A DNA stretch of 9,855 nucleotides from Halobacteriales archaeon (GCA_020201445.1 JAIVGU010000009.1:1-9855), one strand, 5' to 3'. Counted from the stretch's first letter, positions 1-6,832 are shown. Program-made: numbers and translations. Notes: a model not told the origin generated them from the letters alone.

Positions 1-1457
1 CCTTCGCCGGCCTCAAGGTGGAGGAGGCGCGCAAGAAGGCCATCGAGCACCTCGAGGGCGCCGGCCTGATGGAGGGCCACGCCACCGTTGACCAGAAGTT
101 CCCCATCTCCGAGCGCAGCGGCGCCGCCGTGGAGACCATCCTGCTCAAGGAGTGGTACGTCAAGCAGACGCACTGCAAGGACGACTTGCGCCGGCTCGCG
201 GCGGAGATGGAGTTCCACCCCGCGAAGCACCGGCAGCTCCTGCTCGACTGGATCGACACCGTCACCATCGACTGGCCCATCAGCCGGCGCCGCTACTACC
301 ACACGGAGATTCCGCTCTGGTTCCTGCGCAGCCCGCAGGACGAGGAGACCGAGTTCGTGGTGGTGCCGCCCGCCGACCGCCGCAACGCCACGTATTACCG
401 CCCGTGGACGGAGGCGCCGCCGGAGGGCAGCCGCGTCCTGCACCGCCACACCCGCGCCGACCTCGGCCAGCTCGAGGCGTTCCTGGCCGAGCACAAGCTG
501 CACGTCCACGGCGAAACCAAAGTGTTCGACACCTGGATGGACTCCTCCGTCTCGAACCTCTACATCCTCAAGGACTACGCCGACACGGCGTGGGGCAAGT
601 CGCACGTCTGCTCCGTCCGCCCGCAGGGCCGCGACATCGTCCGGACCTGGCTCTACTACACCACCCTCAAGACCTGGCTGCTGGAGGGCCGCAAGCCGTT
701 CGGGCACGCCTGGATCACGGGCCTCGGCATGGACAAGCAGGGCCGCAAGATGAGCAAGAGCCTGGGCAACGTCATCGACCCCGACCTCATCGTCGGCAAG
801 GTCGGCAGCGACGCCTTCCGCCTCTGGATCGCCGGCGAGTCCACCGTCGGCGACGACTTCCGCATCAACGAGGAGAAGATCGCCGGCGCCGGGAAGTTCA
901 TGCAGAAGCTCGCCAACGTCGCAGCCTTCGTCGGCAAGTTCCCCCAGCCTGCCAAGCCCGCTCGCCTCCACCCCGCAGACACCTGGATTCTCGGCGAGCT
1001 GGACGACGTCGTCAAGACCAGCGTGGCCGCGTACAAGGATCTCGACTTCTTCACGCCTGCCAACACGGTGCGCTCCTTCGTCTGGAACACCTTCGCGCCC
1101 CACTACGTCGAGATGGTCAAGGGCCGCGCCTACGCCAACGACCCCGCCGCGTGCTGGACCCTGCACGAGTGCCTCCGCACCGTCCTGCTGCTGCTCGCGC
1201 CCATCACGCCGTTCGCCAGCCACTACTACGCCCAAGGCATCTACGGCCTCGACCCCCACCGCCAAGCCTTCCCCGCCCCCGGCGGCCACCGCCGCGACCC
1301 GGAGACCACGGAGGCCATCGTCGCCTTCAACGGCCTGGTGTGGAAGTCCAAGCAGGAGCAGGGCCTCAGCCTCGGGGCCCCGGTCGCCGGCATCGCGGTG
1401 CCGCCGGGGCTGAAGGAGTTCGAGGCGGAGCTGAAGGACATGCACAAACTGGCGTGA
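1..1457 (+). CDS. valS: Valyl-tRNA synthetase, C-terminal part (5' end outside window)
   Basis: Class I aminoacyl-tRNA synthetase that charges tRNA-Val with valine in the cytoplasm. The frame is open from base 3, so the N-terminal catalytic half with the HIGH motif lies upstream and 484 residues are visible. The visible part contains DWPISRR (residues 90-96), FDTWMDSS (about 175-182) and the ATP-binding loop KMSKS (249-253, bases 747-761) followed by LGNVIDP. After that comes the helical anticodon-binding domain to the TGA at 1455-1457. DWPISRR and FDTWMDSS are typical of ValS rather than IleS or LeuS. Where many archaeal homologues carry a CxxC zinc knuckle after IPLW, this protein has LRSPQDEE and no cysteine. 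The gene converges on gcvT with 10 bp between the stop codons. The family call is firm; the zinc-loss remark rests on memory of homologues. Confidence 0.93.
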   Translation, partial: FAGLKVEEARKKAIEHLEGAGLMEGHATVDQKFPISERSGAAVETILLKEWYVKQTHCKDDLRRLAAEMEFHPAKHRQLLLDWIDTVTIDWPISRRRYYHTEIPLWFLRSPQDEETEFVVVPPADRRNATYYRPWTEAPPEGSRVLHRHTRADLGQLEAFLAEHKLHVHGETKVFDTWMDSSVSNLYILKDYADTAWGKSHVCSVRPQGRDIVRTWLYYTTLKTWLLEGRKPFGHAWITGLGMDKQGRKMSKSLGNVIDPDLIVGKVGSDAFRLWIAGESTVGDDFRINEEKIAGAGKFMQKLANVAAFVGKFPQPAKPARLHPADTWILGELDDVVKTSVAAYKDLDFFTPANTVRSFVWNTFAPHYVEMVKGRAYANDPAACWTLHECLRTVLLLLAPITPFASHYYAQGIYGLDPHRQAFPAPGGHRRDPETTEAIVAFNGLVWKSKQEQGLSLGAPVAGIAVPPGLKEFEAELKDMHKLA

Positions 1458-1467
1458 CCTTCGTCGG

Positions 1468-2520
1468 TCAGACGAACGGCGTCTTGACGAGGACCGCCGG
1501 CTGCGGCTTGCCGCGCACCTCGACGTCCACGGTGTCCCCGACGCCGGCGCCCTTGACGTAGCCAAGCGCGATGCCGACGTTGAGCGTCGGGCTCAGGGTG
1601 CCGGAGGTGACCTCGCCGATGGCCGTGCCGTCGCGCTGGATGGCGTAGCCGTGGCGCGGGATGCCCTTCTCCTGCCGCAGGCCGACGAGGTGGGCGTGGT
1701 CGCCGCTGGCCTTCTGCCGCTCCAGGCGCTCCTTGCCGAGGAAGTCGCCGCACCAGTCCATCGTCCACTCCAGGCCGGCCTCCAGCGGGGTGCGGCCGCC
1801 GGCGAACTCGTTGCCCGCGAGGCAGTAGCCCTTCTCCAGCCGCAGCGTGTCGCGGGCGCCGAGGCCGATGGGGCGGATGCCCTGCGGGGAACCCGAAGCC
1901 ATCAGGTGTTCCCAGACCGTCGCGCTGTGCTGGAAGGGGACGTAGAGCTCGACGCCCTTCTCACCCGTGTAGCCGGTGCCGGACACCAGGCAGGCAACCC
2001 CTGCGAGGTCCATGGTGGCGATGTGGTGGAACTTGGGCGGCGCGGAGGAGGACGCGGCGGCCAGCACCTCCTTGGCCTTGGGGCCCTGGAGCGCGAGGAT
2101 GCTCCACTGCTGCGTCACGTCCTCGACGGGCGCCTTGCCGTTGGCGCGCAGGCTCGCGGCGACGGCGACGTTGCGGCCGGCGTTGGGGATGACGAAGAAG
2201 CGCTCCGGCTCGGTGCGGAAATAGAAGGCGTCGTCCAGGATGGTGCCGTCCGGGTCCAGCACGACGGTGTACTTGCCCTTCCCGACCGGCACCGCGTCCG
2301 GGTTGGTCGGCGTGACCCGGGCGAGCGCGGCGGCGGCGTGCGGGCCCGACACCCACAGGTTGCTCATGTGCGACACGTCGAACAGGCCGACGGCGGTGCG
2401 CACGGCGGCGTGCTCCTCCTTGATGCTGCCGTAGTGGACGGGCATGTCGTAGCCTGCGAACTCGACGAAGGTGGCGCCGGCGGCGGCGTGCAGCGGGTGG
2501 AGGGCCGTGCGGAGGGCCAC
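1468..2520 (-). CDS. gcvT: Aminomethyltransferase, glycine cleavage system T protein
   Basis: Transfers the aminomethyl carbon from lipoylated H protein to tetrahydrofolate, releasing ammonia and giving 5,10-methylene-THF. With the GTG start at 2520 the product is 350 aa, close to the usual 360-370. The start is chosen because homology-like sequence begins at VALRTALHP. Upstream codons (to a GTG at 2583) are low-complexity and run into repeat element A. A TATA-like box lies about 27 bp before this GTG. Diagnostic segments are FVEFAGYDMP (18-27), FDVSHM (47-52), DGTILDD with the likely catalytic Asp pair (91-97), GTGYTGEKGVEL (181-192), GARDTLRLEKGYCL (221-234) and EVTSGTLSPTLN (303-314). The P and H proteins are not in this window. 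An aminomethyltransferase-like or YgfZ-type paralogue is the alternative, but the full motif set favours true GcvT. Confidence 0.92.
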   Translation of the reverse strand: MALRTALHPLHAAAGATFVEFAGYDMPVHYGSIKEEHAAVRTAVGLFDVSHMSNLWVSGPHAAAALARVTPTNPDAVPVGKGKYTVVLDPDGTILDDAFYFRTEPERFFVIPNAGRNVAVAASLRANGKAPVEDVTQQWSILALQGPKAKEVLAAASSSAPPKFHHIATMDLAGVACLVSGTGYTGEKGVELYVPFQHSATVWEHLMASGSPQGIRPIGLGARDTLRLEKGYCLAGNEFAGGRTPLEAGLEWTMDWCGDFLGKERLERQKASGDHAHLVGLRQEKGIPRHGYAIQRDGTAIGEVTSGTLSPTLNVGIALGYVKGAGVGDTVDVEVRGKPQPAVLVKTPFV

Positions 2521-2544
2521 GGGTGCCGGCGAGAGGGGGGCGCG

Positions 2545-2550
2545 AGATAA
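2545..2550 (-). promoter_or_regulatory. TATA-like box for gcvT
   Basis: On the minus strand TTATCT is one of few AT-rich hexamers in this GC-rich spacer. Its centre lies about 27 bp upstream of the GTG start of gcvT. That is the spacing of an archaeal TATA box when the transcript begins at the start codon. No SD sequence precedes the GTG, which fits leaderless translation. Assignment is by position and composition only. Confidence 0.45.
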
Positions 2551-2567
2551 CGGCGACGGCCCCGACG

Positions 2568-2759
2568 AAACCACGGATTCCACGATGACACGGAGACCGA
2601 CTGCATTGCAGGGGATTCAGATGTTCTCGGACCCGATTTGGAGTGATGGGCGGCAACAAGGCATCCGCGTCATCCGCGAAATCGCGGTTCGGGCGGCGCG
2701 ACTCCCGACGAAACCGCGGATGGCGCGGATGCAGTTTGAATCCGTGGAATCCGTGGTTT
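2568..2759. repeat. Palindromic intergenic repeat element A
   Basis: A 192-bp element between the zinc-ribbon gene and gcvT. Its ends are a perfect 17-bp inverted repeat: AAACCACGGATTCCACG at 2568-2584 and its reverse complement at 2743-2759. Inside is a second inverted repeat, 2661-2677 against 2716-2732, matching at 16 of 17 positions around a 38-nt spacer. The arms are built of 9-bp units of the form ATCCGCGNN or ATCCGTGNN. A separate direct repeat, CCCGACGAAACCRCGGAT, starts at 2561 and again at 2704. The element ends 5 bp from the zinc-ribbon stop codon. It has no plausible coding content. It shares its building blocks with element B at 4840-4977. A MITE-like or REP-like dispersed repeat is the best reading. 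Confidence 0.85.
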
Positions 2760-2764
2760 GGCCG

Positions 2765-2995
2765 TTAGCGCTGGACCTGCTCGCCAGGCTTCAGCGGCCG
2801 CTGCATCTGCTCGACGTGGCCGCACACCGTGCACTTGCAGGAGCCGGGGTCGAGCAGCTTGAAGGTGCGGACCTCCTTGCAGTCCGGGCACCACGCGTCG
2901 AGGAGTCCCTGGTCGGCGGGCACGCGCTTCCATGCGCCCTGCTGGGCGTAAGGGCTTGCTTGGGGGCAACGTCCTCCGAACAGTGAGCTCACCAC
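2765..2995 (-). CDS. Small zinc-ribbon protein
   Basis: Encodes about 76 aa from a GTG at 2995 to TAA at 2767-2765. The start is chosen because a strong SD (GGAGGTG, 3008-3002) lies 6 nt upstream; TTG 3010, GTG 3004 or GTG 2992 are possible alternatives. The product contains CPDC and, after about 15 residues, CxCTVCG. The two CxxC pairs would hold one zinc ion in a rubredoxin-like ribbon. A sixth cysteine lies near the N-terminus. The tail is charged and proline-containing, and there is no signal peptide. The gene starts 55 bp after argS on the same strand, so the two are probably co-transcribed. Small zinc ribbons of this kind in archaea may bind nucleic acid or protein partners. I do not recognise a named family and assign no function. 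Confidence 0.7.
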   Translation of the reverse strand: MVSSLFGGRCPQASPYAQQGAWKRVPADQGLLDAWCPDCKEVRTFKLLDPGSCKCTVCGHVEQMQRPLKPGEQVQR

Positions 2996-3001
2996 CCACC
3001 A

Positions 3002-3008
3002 CACCTCC
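3002..3008 (-). promoter_or_regulatory. Strong Shine-Dalgarno site of the zinc-ribbon gene
   Basis: GGAGGTG on the minus strand matches the anti-SD consensus fully and lies 6 nt before the GTG at 2995. It decides the start among several in-frame GTG and TTG codons. It shows that this internal operon gene uses SD initiation, unlike the apparently leaderless first genes nearby. Confidence 0.6.
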
Positions 3009-3050
3009 AAGGTTCAGTGCGTCCAGTGGGTCCGTTGTTCCAGGCGGGCC

Positions 3051-4775
3051 TTACATCTCGTCCAGCGCAGGGACACCCATCGTCTCCAGCGCCTTGCGGA
3101 GTGCGGCCTGCCCAGCCATGCACGCCGCCAACCGCATCGACTGCACGGCCTTGTCCTCGCACTCCAGGACGCGGTGGTCGCGGTAGTATTCGTTGAACGC
3201 GCCGGCCAGCTCCAGGGCGTAGGCGGCGAAGCGCTGCGGGGCGGCCTTGGCCACCGACTCCTGCACGGCGGGCTGGAGGCGGGCGATGGTCCAGGCGAGG
3301 CGCTGCTCGCCGTCGCCGGGGCGGGCGCGGGCGTGGCTGGGCTCGATGCGGGCGTCGAGGCAGCGGCGCACAAGGCTGCTGGCGCGGGCGTGCGCGTACA
3401 TGAGGTAGGGCGCGGAGTCGCCCTCGAAATTCAGCGCCTCCTCCCAGCGGAACTCGATGGGCTTCTCGGGCTGGATGCGGGCGATGTTGAAGCGGATGGC
3501 GGCGACGCCCACGGCCTCGGCGATGGCGCGCAGCTTCGCCTCGGGCAGCTCGTCGCCGCGGCGCAGCTTGACCTCCTGGTAGGCGCGCTCGGCGGCCTCG
3601 TCGAGCAGGTCGTCGAGGAACACGACGCGGTTGGCGCGGGTGCTCATCTTGCCCTCGGGCAGCGACACGAAGGCGTAGAAGAGGACCGTGGGGCGCGCAA
3701 CGCCGAGGGCGTCGAGGGCGGCGCCGACCTGGAGCGACTGGAGGCGGTGGTCCTCGCCCAGGACGTCGACGAGGGCGCCGGCGCCGACCTGCTGCGCCTT
3801 CCAAGCGTGGTAGGCGATGTCGCGGGTGGCGTAGACGCTCGTGCCGTCGCCGCGGGTGAAGAAGAACTTGTCCTTCTGGCCCTTCAGGAGGCTGGAGAGG
3901 TCGAGGTAGTTGGCGCCGTTGGCCTCGTCGACGCCCGCGATGGGCAGCCGCTTCAGCGCCGCGATGGTGCGCGCGACGCTGCCGTCGAGCACGACGTCGC
4001 TCTCGTCCTTGATGGAGTCGTAGCGCGCGCCGAGGCGGTGCAGGCTCTCCAGCATCCCGGCGAAGCAGGCGCCGTAGACCTCGCGCACCCGGGCGAGCAG
4101 CGCGGGCGCGGCAGACTCCAGCTCCTCGACGAGCCGCTTGATGTCCGCCGCGACGGCGGGGTCCTTCTTGGCGAGGTCGTGCGCGGCCTGGTAGTAGCGC
4201 ACCAGGTCGTGGTCAATCTTGTCGCGGCCGGCGGGCGGGAGCGTCGCGGGGTCCAGGGTCCACTTGCCCCACGACAGGGTGGCGACCTGGCGGCCGAGGT
4301 TGTCCATGTAGTACTGCACCTCGACGGCATGCCCGGCGGCGCGGTGCAGGCGGGCCAGCGTGTCGCCGACGATGGGGTTGCGGGCGCGGCCGACGTGCAG
4401 CGGGCCGTTGGGGTTGGCGCTGGTGTGCTCCAGCAGGACCTTCTGCCCCGAGGGGGCCGCTGTGATGGCCGCCTGCGGGTCGGAGAAGACCAGGTCGGCC
4501 AGCTTGGCGCGGTCGACGGAGAAGTTGACGTAGGGCCCCTGCGCCTCCACCTTCGCCACCCAGGTGCGACCCTCCGGCGGCACCGCGGACGCGACGTCGA
4601 GGGCGATGGCGTTGGGCGCCTTGCGGAGCGCCTTGGCGAGCGAGAAGCAGGGCAGCCCCAGGTCCCCCATCGCGGGGTCGGGCGGGCTCTCCAGCGCAGG
4701 CCAGGAGGTTTCGACCTTGAGGGCGCGCGCCGCCGCGGCCAGGAGGCGGTCGACCTCGGCGCGGAAGCCGGCCAT
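3051..4775 (-). CDS. argS: Arginyl-tRNA synthetase, archaeal type
   Basis: Class Ia synthetase that charges tRNA-Arg, and that needs the tRNA to activate arginine. From the ATG at 4775 it is 574 aa, a normal full length. The N-terminal tRNA D-loop recognition domain spans roughly residues 1-100. HTSANPNGPLHVGRARN (117-133) holds the HIGH-type motif HVGR. YATRDIAYH (315-323) and GEDHRLQ (340-346) follow in the catalytic domain. KMSTR (376-380) is the KMSKS-loop equivalent of archaeal and eukaryotic enzymes. The DALR anticodon-binding domain runs to the end, closing with ALRKALETMGVPALDEM. An in-frame GTG at 4793 could be the true start: it sits about 25 bp after a T-tract and adds six residues. 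The open frame extends to a TTG at 5018, but that stretch is repeat element B and not protein-like. Confidence 0.95.
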   Translation of the reverse strand: MAGFRAEVDRLLAAAARALKVETSWPALESPPDPAMGDLGLPCFSLAKALRKAPNAIALDVASAVPPEGRTWVAKVEAQGPYVNFSVDRAKLADLVFSDPQAAITAAPSGQKVLLEHTSANPNGPLHVGRARNPIVGDTLARLHRAAGHAVEVQYYMDNLGRQVATLSWGKWTLDPATLPPAGRDKIDHDLVRYYQAAHDLAKKDPAVAADIKRLVEELESAAPALLARVREVYGACFAGMLESLHRLGARYDSIKDESDVVLDGSVARTIAALKRLPIAGVDEANGANYLDLSSLLKGQKDKFFFTRGDGTSVYATRDIAYHAWKAQQVGAGALVDVLGEDHRLQSLQVGAALDALGVARPTVLFYAFVSLPEGKMSTRANRVVFLDDLLDEAAERAYQEVKLRRGDELPEAKLRAIAEAVGVAAIRFNIARIQPEKPIEFRWEEALNFEGDSAPYLMYAHARASSLVRRCLDARIEPSHARARPGDGEQRLAWTIARLQPAVQESVAKAAPQRFAAYALELAGAFNEYYRDHRVLECEDKAVQSMRLAACMAGQAALRKALETMGVPALDEM

Positions 4776-4813
4776 CGGGTCGCGGGGCTGCACGGGCGGG
4801 CCACCGGCGGCGT

Positions 4814-4823
4814 GGAAAAAAGG
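4814..4823 (-). promoter_or_regulatory. Possible T-rich promoter element for argS
   Basis: CCTTTTTTCC on the minus strand is the only AT-rich tract between element B and argS. It lies about 25 bp before the in-frame GTG at 4793 and 43 bp before the ATG at 4775. It is a poor match to a TATA box, so this call rests on position alone. Confidence 0.25.
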
Positions 4824-4839
4824 TTGGGGCCCCCCGGCC

Positions 4840-4977
4840 GGACCACGGATTGCACAGAACTTGTTGCATTTGGCCAAGTTCGGCAATCGGCAAACCGCGG
4901 ATTGCGCGGATGCCGCGGATTGGAGCGTCTCCCATTGCAGCCGACCGCAATCCGGCATCCGCGAAATCCGCGGTCCG
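4840..4977. repeat. Palindromic intergenic repeat element B
   Basis: A 138-bp element between the divergent argS and alpha/beta hydrolase genes. Its core is a 20-bp inverted repeat, 4895-4914 against 4954-4973, matching at 19 of 20 positions. The pairing continues inward with a short offset, so the single strand could form a long GC-rich hairpin. The left arm shows three tandem 9-bp units: GCGGATTGC, GCGGATGCC, GCGGATTGG (4897-4923). The outer ends GGACCACGGATTGCAC (4840-4855) and GGACCGCGGATTTCGC (minus strand, from 4977) are inverted near-copies of each other. The right end reads GCCCCGACGGACCGCGGATT on the minus strand. This matches the flank and left end of element A (from 2560), so the two belong to one family. 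Confidence 0.85.
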
Positions 4978-4999
4978 TCGGGGCTGAAACCGGGGAGTC

Positions 5000-5006
5000 C
5001 ATAGAG
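5000..5006 (+). promoter_or_regulatory. Possible TATA-like box of the hydrolase-phosphatase operon
   Basis: CATAGAG lies 23 bp beyond the right end of element B. A start about 26 bp downstream would give a leader of roughly 13 nt that contains the GGAGG of the hydrolase gene. The match to a TATA box is weak. Confidence 0.25.
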
Positions 5007-5032
5007 CGAGCCTTTCAAGCAGCGCTCCCGTC

Positions 5033-5037
5033 GGAGG
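5033..5037 (+). promoter_or_regulatory. Shine-Dalgarno site of the alpha/beta hydrolase gene
   Basis: GGAGG followed by GGCC and then ATG at 5042. The match and spacing support this ATG as the start. Confidence 0.6.
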
Positions 5038-5041
5038 GGCC

Positions 5042-5890
5042 ATGCAGGAGCGCACCTTCCTCGTCGGCCAGGAGCGGCTGGGAGGGACGCTGTGGGAGGC
5101 CAAGGGGCCGCCGCGGGCGGGGCTGCTGCTGGCGCACGGCTTCAACTCCTCCGCCGGCGAGTTTGGCGCCCTGCCCACGGCACTCGCGGACGCCGGCTTC
5201 CACGTCCTGGACTTCGACCAGCGCGGCTACGGGCGCTCGGAGGGAGAGCCCGGCCGCACAAGCGTGGAGCGTGCCGTGGAGGATCTCGAGGCCGCGGCGG
5301 CGGTGCTGCGCGCCGAGTTGGGGCCGGACGCGCCGCTGGGCATCGTCGGCCACAGCCTCGGCGGCGCCTACGCGCTGGCGGCCCTCGCCCGCACCAAGCT
5401 GTTCCGCGCCGGCGTCGTGGCGCACCCGGTCGACCGCCTGTTCGACGAGCTGAACCCGCTGGAGAAGGCGGGTTACCACGCCATCGGGCGCTGGTCGGAG
5501 TGGCGGGTGCGCCGCGGCAAGCCCCCCGGCACCATCCCCTACAAGAACAGCTACAGCAGCCTCTTCGAGGACAAGGAGGCGGCGGAGCAGGCGCGCAGGG
5601 ACGGCTTCCTGCTGGGCCGCGTCAGCCTCGGCAACTACCGCGCCGCCCTCACCATGTCCGCGAGCGCCTGGGCCAAGGGCGTGCGCCAGCCGGTCCTCGT
5701 CATCGCCAGCCCGACGGACAGGGCGGTGAAGCCGGCGCACACCCGCAAGGTCTACGACGCCCTCGCGGGGCCGAAGGAACTGCTCCTGCACAAGGGCGGC
5801 CACTCCTGCTTCCGCGACGTGGACGGCCCCAAGCTGGCGCAGGCGTGCGTGGACTGGTTCAACCAGCGCCTGCTTGGAGCCAAGCCATGA
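5042..5890 (+). CDS. Alpha/beta hydrolase (serine aminopeptidase S33 / lysophospholipase-like)
   Basis: A 282-aa single-domain alpha/beta hydrolase, the usual size, with no signal peptide, so probably cytoplasmic. The oxyanion-hole segment is LLAHGFNSSAGEFG (about 29-42). FDQRGYGRSEG (58-68) is the typical strand-turn after it. GHSLGG (103-108) is the nucleophile elbow with Ser105. PVLVIASPTDRAVKP (217-231) supplies Asp226, and KGGHS (251-255) supplies His254, completing a Ser-Asp-His triad. The cap region (about 128-205) is charged and aromatic. The overall pattern resembles monoacylglycerol-lipase or S33-type hydrolases, but the substrate cannot be told. It is first in a two-gene operon: its TGA overlaps the ATG of the HAD phosphatase gene (ATGA), implying coupled translation and possibly a shared pathway, for example lipid turnover (inference). 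Confidence 0.9.
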   Translation: MQERTFLVGQERLGGTLWEAKGPPRAGLLLAHGFNSSAGEFGALPTALADAGFHVLDFDQRGYGRSEGEPGRTSVERAVEDLEAAAAVLRAELGPDAPLGIVGHSLGGAYALAALARTKLFRAGVVAHPVDRLFDELNPLEKAGYHAIGRWSEWRVRRGKPPGTIPYKNSYSSLFEDKEAAEQARRDGFLLGRVSLGNYRAALTMSASAWAKGVRQPVLVIASPTDRAVKPAHTRKVYDALAGPKELLLHKGGHSCFRDVDGPKLAQACVDWFNQRLLGAKP

Positions 5891-6663
5891 AGCAGGGAGC
5901 CCCCCGCGCGACGCCCGCAGGCGGAGCGCGGACGGGCAAGCGCGGCAAGCCCGCGGGCCTGGTTTTCCTGGACTTCGACAACACCATCATCCACGGCGAC
6001 GCCGGGCCGCTGTTCGGATGGTACCTGTTCCGCTGGCGCCGCCACGAGCTGGTGGGCCGCTTCTGGGCCCGCATGCGGCTGTGGGCGCGCTACATCCCCT
6101 TCCTCTCCTGGATGGGCGTGCAGGCGGGGCTCTACAAGCTGGGGGCGCGGCGGCGCAGCAGCATCATCCGCGCCAGCTACAAGGGGCTGCGCGGCGTCGA
6201 CGCGCCGCAGTTCTACGGCCTCATGGAGGACTTCGCGCGCGAGGCCATCGCGCCCCGCCTCTACCCCGCCATGGTGGAGGAGATGCGCCGCCACCAGGCC
6301 GAGGGGCGCCGCTGCGTCGTCGTCACCACCGGCATGGAGGCCCTGGTGCGCCACGTCCTCGACCACGTCGACCCCACCATCGGCCTCATCGGGTGCCGCC
6401 TGCGCGAGCGCAATGGCCGCCTCACCGGCCGCGTCGTCGGGCCGCTGTTCGGCGTGGACAAGGCGAACATCCTGGACGCCTACGCCCGCGCCCTCCGCGT
6501 GCCGCTGGCGGACTGCTGGGCCTACTCGGACCACTGGTCGGACAAGCACATGCTGGAGGCGGTGGGGCACCCCGTCGCGGTGCACGCCCGCGGCAAGCTC
6601 CTGCGGCTGGCCCGGCGCAGCGGGTGGGCGGTCCTGCGGCCGGGGCGGCCAGCGTCTCTTTGA
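5887..6663 (+). CDS. HAD-IB family phosphatase (phosphoserine-phosphatase-like)
   Basis: A 258-aa haloacid dehalogenase-superfamily hydrolase. Motif I is FLDFDNT (27-33), with Asp29 as nucleophile and Asp31 as acid/base. Motif II is VVVTTG (144-149). Motif III is the lysine in GVDKAN (189-194). Motif IV is AYSDHWSDKHML (212-223), with Asp215 and Asp219 for magnesium. The stretch between motifs I and II (about 40-110) is rich in Trp, Tyr and Arg and forms the helical cap. The first 22 residues are a basic, disordered-looking extension. The family (subclass IB, with SerB-like members) acts on small phosphomonoesters, but this sequence does not give a substrate. Its ATG lies in the ATGA overlap with the hydrolase stop, so it is the second gene of that operon. 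Confidence 0.88.
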   Translation: MKQGAPRATPAGGARTGKRGKPAGLVFLDFDNTIIHGDAGPLFGWYLFRWRRHELVGRFWARMRLWARYIPFLSWMGVQAGLYKLGARRRSSIIRASYKGLRGVDAPQFYGLMEDFAREAIAPRLYPAMVEEMRRHQAEGRRCVVVTTGMEALVRHVLDHVDPTIGLIGCRLRERNGRLTGRVVGPLFGVDKANILDAYARALRVPLADCWAYSDHWSDKHMLEAVGHPVAVHARGKLLRLARRSGWAVLRPGRPASL

Positions 6664-6668
6664 GAAAT

Positions 6669-6696
6669 GGGGTTCGGCAGGTCGGGGTTCGGCAGG
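6669..6696 (+). repeat. Pair of 13-bp direct repeats after the phosphatase gene
   Basis: GGGGTTCGGCAGG occurs twice with a 15-bp period (6669-6681 and 6684-6696), starting 6 bp after the phosphatase stop codon. It is followed by AT-richer sequence with a TATAT at 6717-6721 and a weak CCGC/GCGG stem before TTTT at 6762-6765. It may be a short tandem duplication or a protein-binding site. Confidence 0.6.
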
Positions 6697-6805
6697 ACGG
6701 TAACGGAGAAGGTTTCTATATCTCCCAACCAGGTGGGAATCCTGTCCGCGTCTTGCGGGAGTTTTGGCGCATGCGGTGTGAAGGCCAACCTGTGTCCTAA
6801 TCCCC

Positions 6806-6811
6806 TTAATA
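6806..6811 (+). promoter_or_regulatory. TATA-like box for the secreted-protein operon
   Basis: TTAATA within CCTTAATACC is centred about 25 bp before the ATG at 6833, the spacing of a leaderless archaeal promoter. There is no SD before this ATG. A second candidate, TATATC at 6717-6722, is a better hexamer, but it would give a leader of nearly 90 nt containing an out-of-frame ATG. Confidence 0.4.
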
Positions 6812-6832
6812 CCACAATGGCCATCGGCCAGA

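Noticed and set aside
152..1561. Long Arg/Pro/His-rich open frame overlapping valS
   Set aside because: It is an out-of-frame shadow of valS, with composition typical of a shifted high-GC frame and no motif.
1651..2550. A 299-codon + strand frame opposite gcvT
   Set aside because: It is antisense to gcvT, low in complexity and without recognisable domains.
2521..2583. N-terminal extension of gcvT to the GTG at 2583
   Set aside because: The extension is Ser/Pro-rich, starts inside the inverted repeat of element A, and is not matched by the usual GcvT N-terminus, which begins near VALRTALHP.
4840..4977. Repeats considered as a CRISPR array
   Set aside because: The units are 9 bp, imperfect and in both orientations, with no 25-40 bp direct repeats or regular spacers, and no cas genes are nearby.
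4776..5018. N-terminal extension of argS to the TTG at 5018
   Set aside because: The added codons translate repeat element B and lack any ArgS-like sequence.
3174..5453. A 759-codon open frame on the + strand opposite argS
   Set aside because: It is antisense to a gene with complete ArgS motifs, its product is a low-complexity Ala/Gly/Val/Asp/Arg mixture, and such long shadow frames are expected at this GC content.
6771..6800. Short + strand ATG frame after the TATAT at 6717-6721
   Set aside because: It encodes only nine residues before a stop, and has neither SD nor TATA-box spacing to support it.
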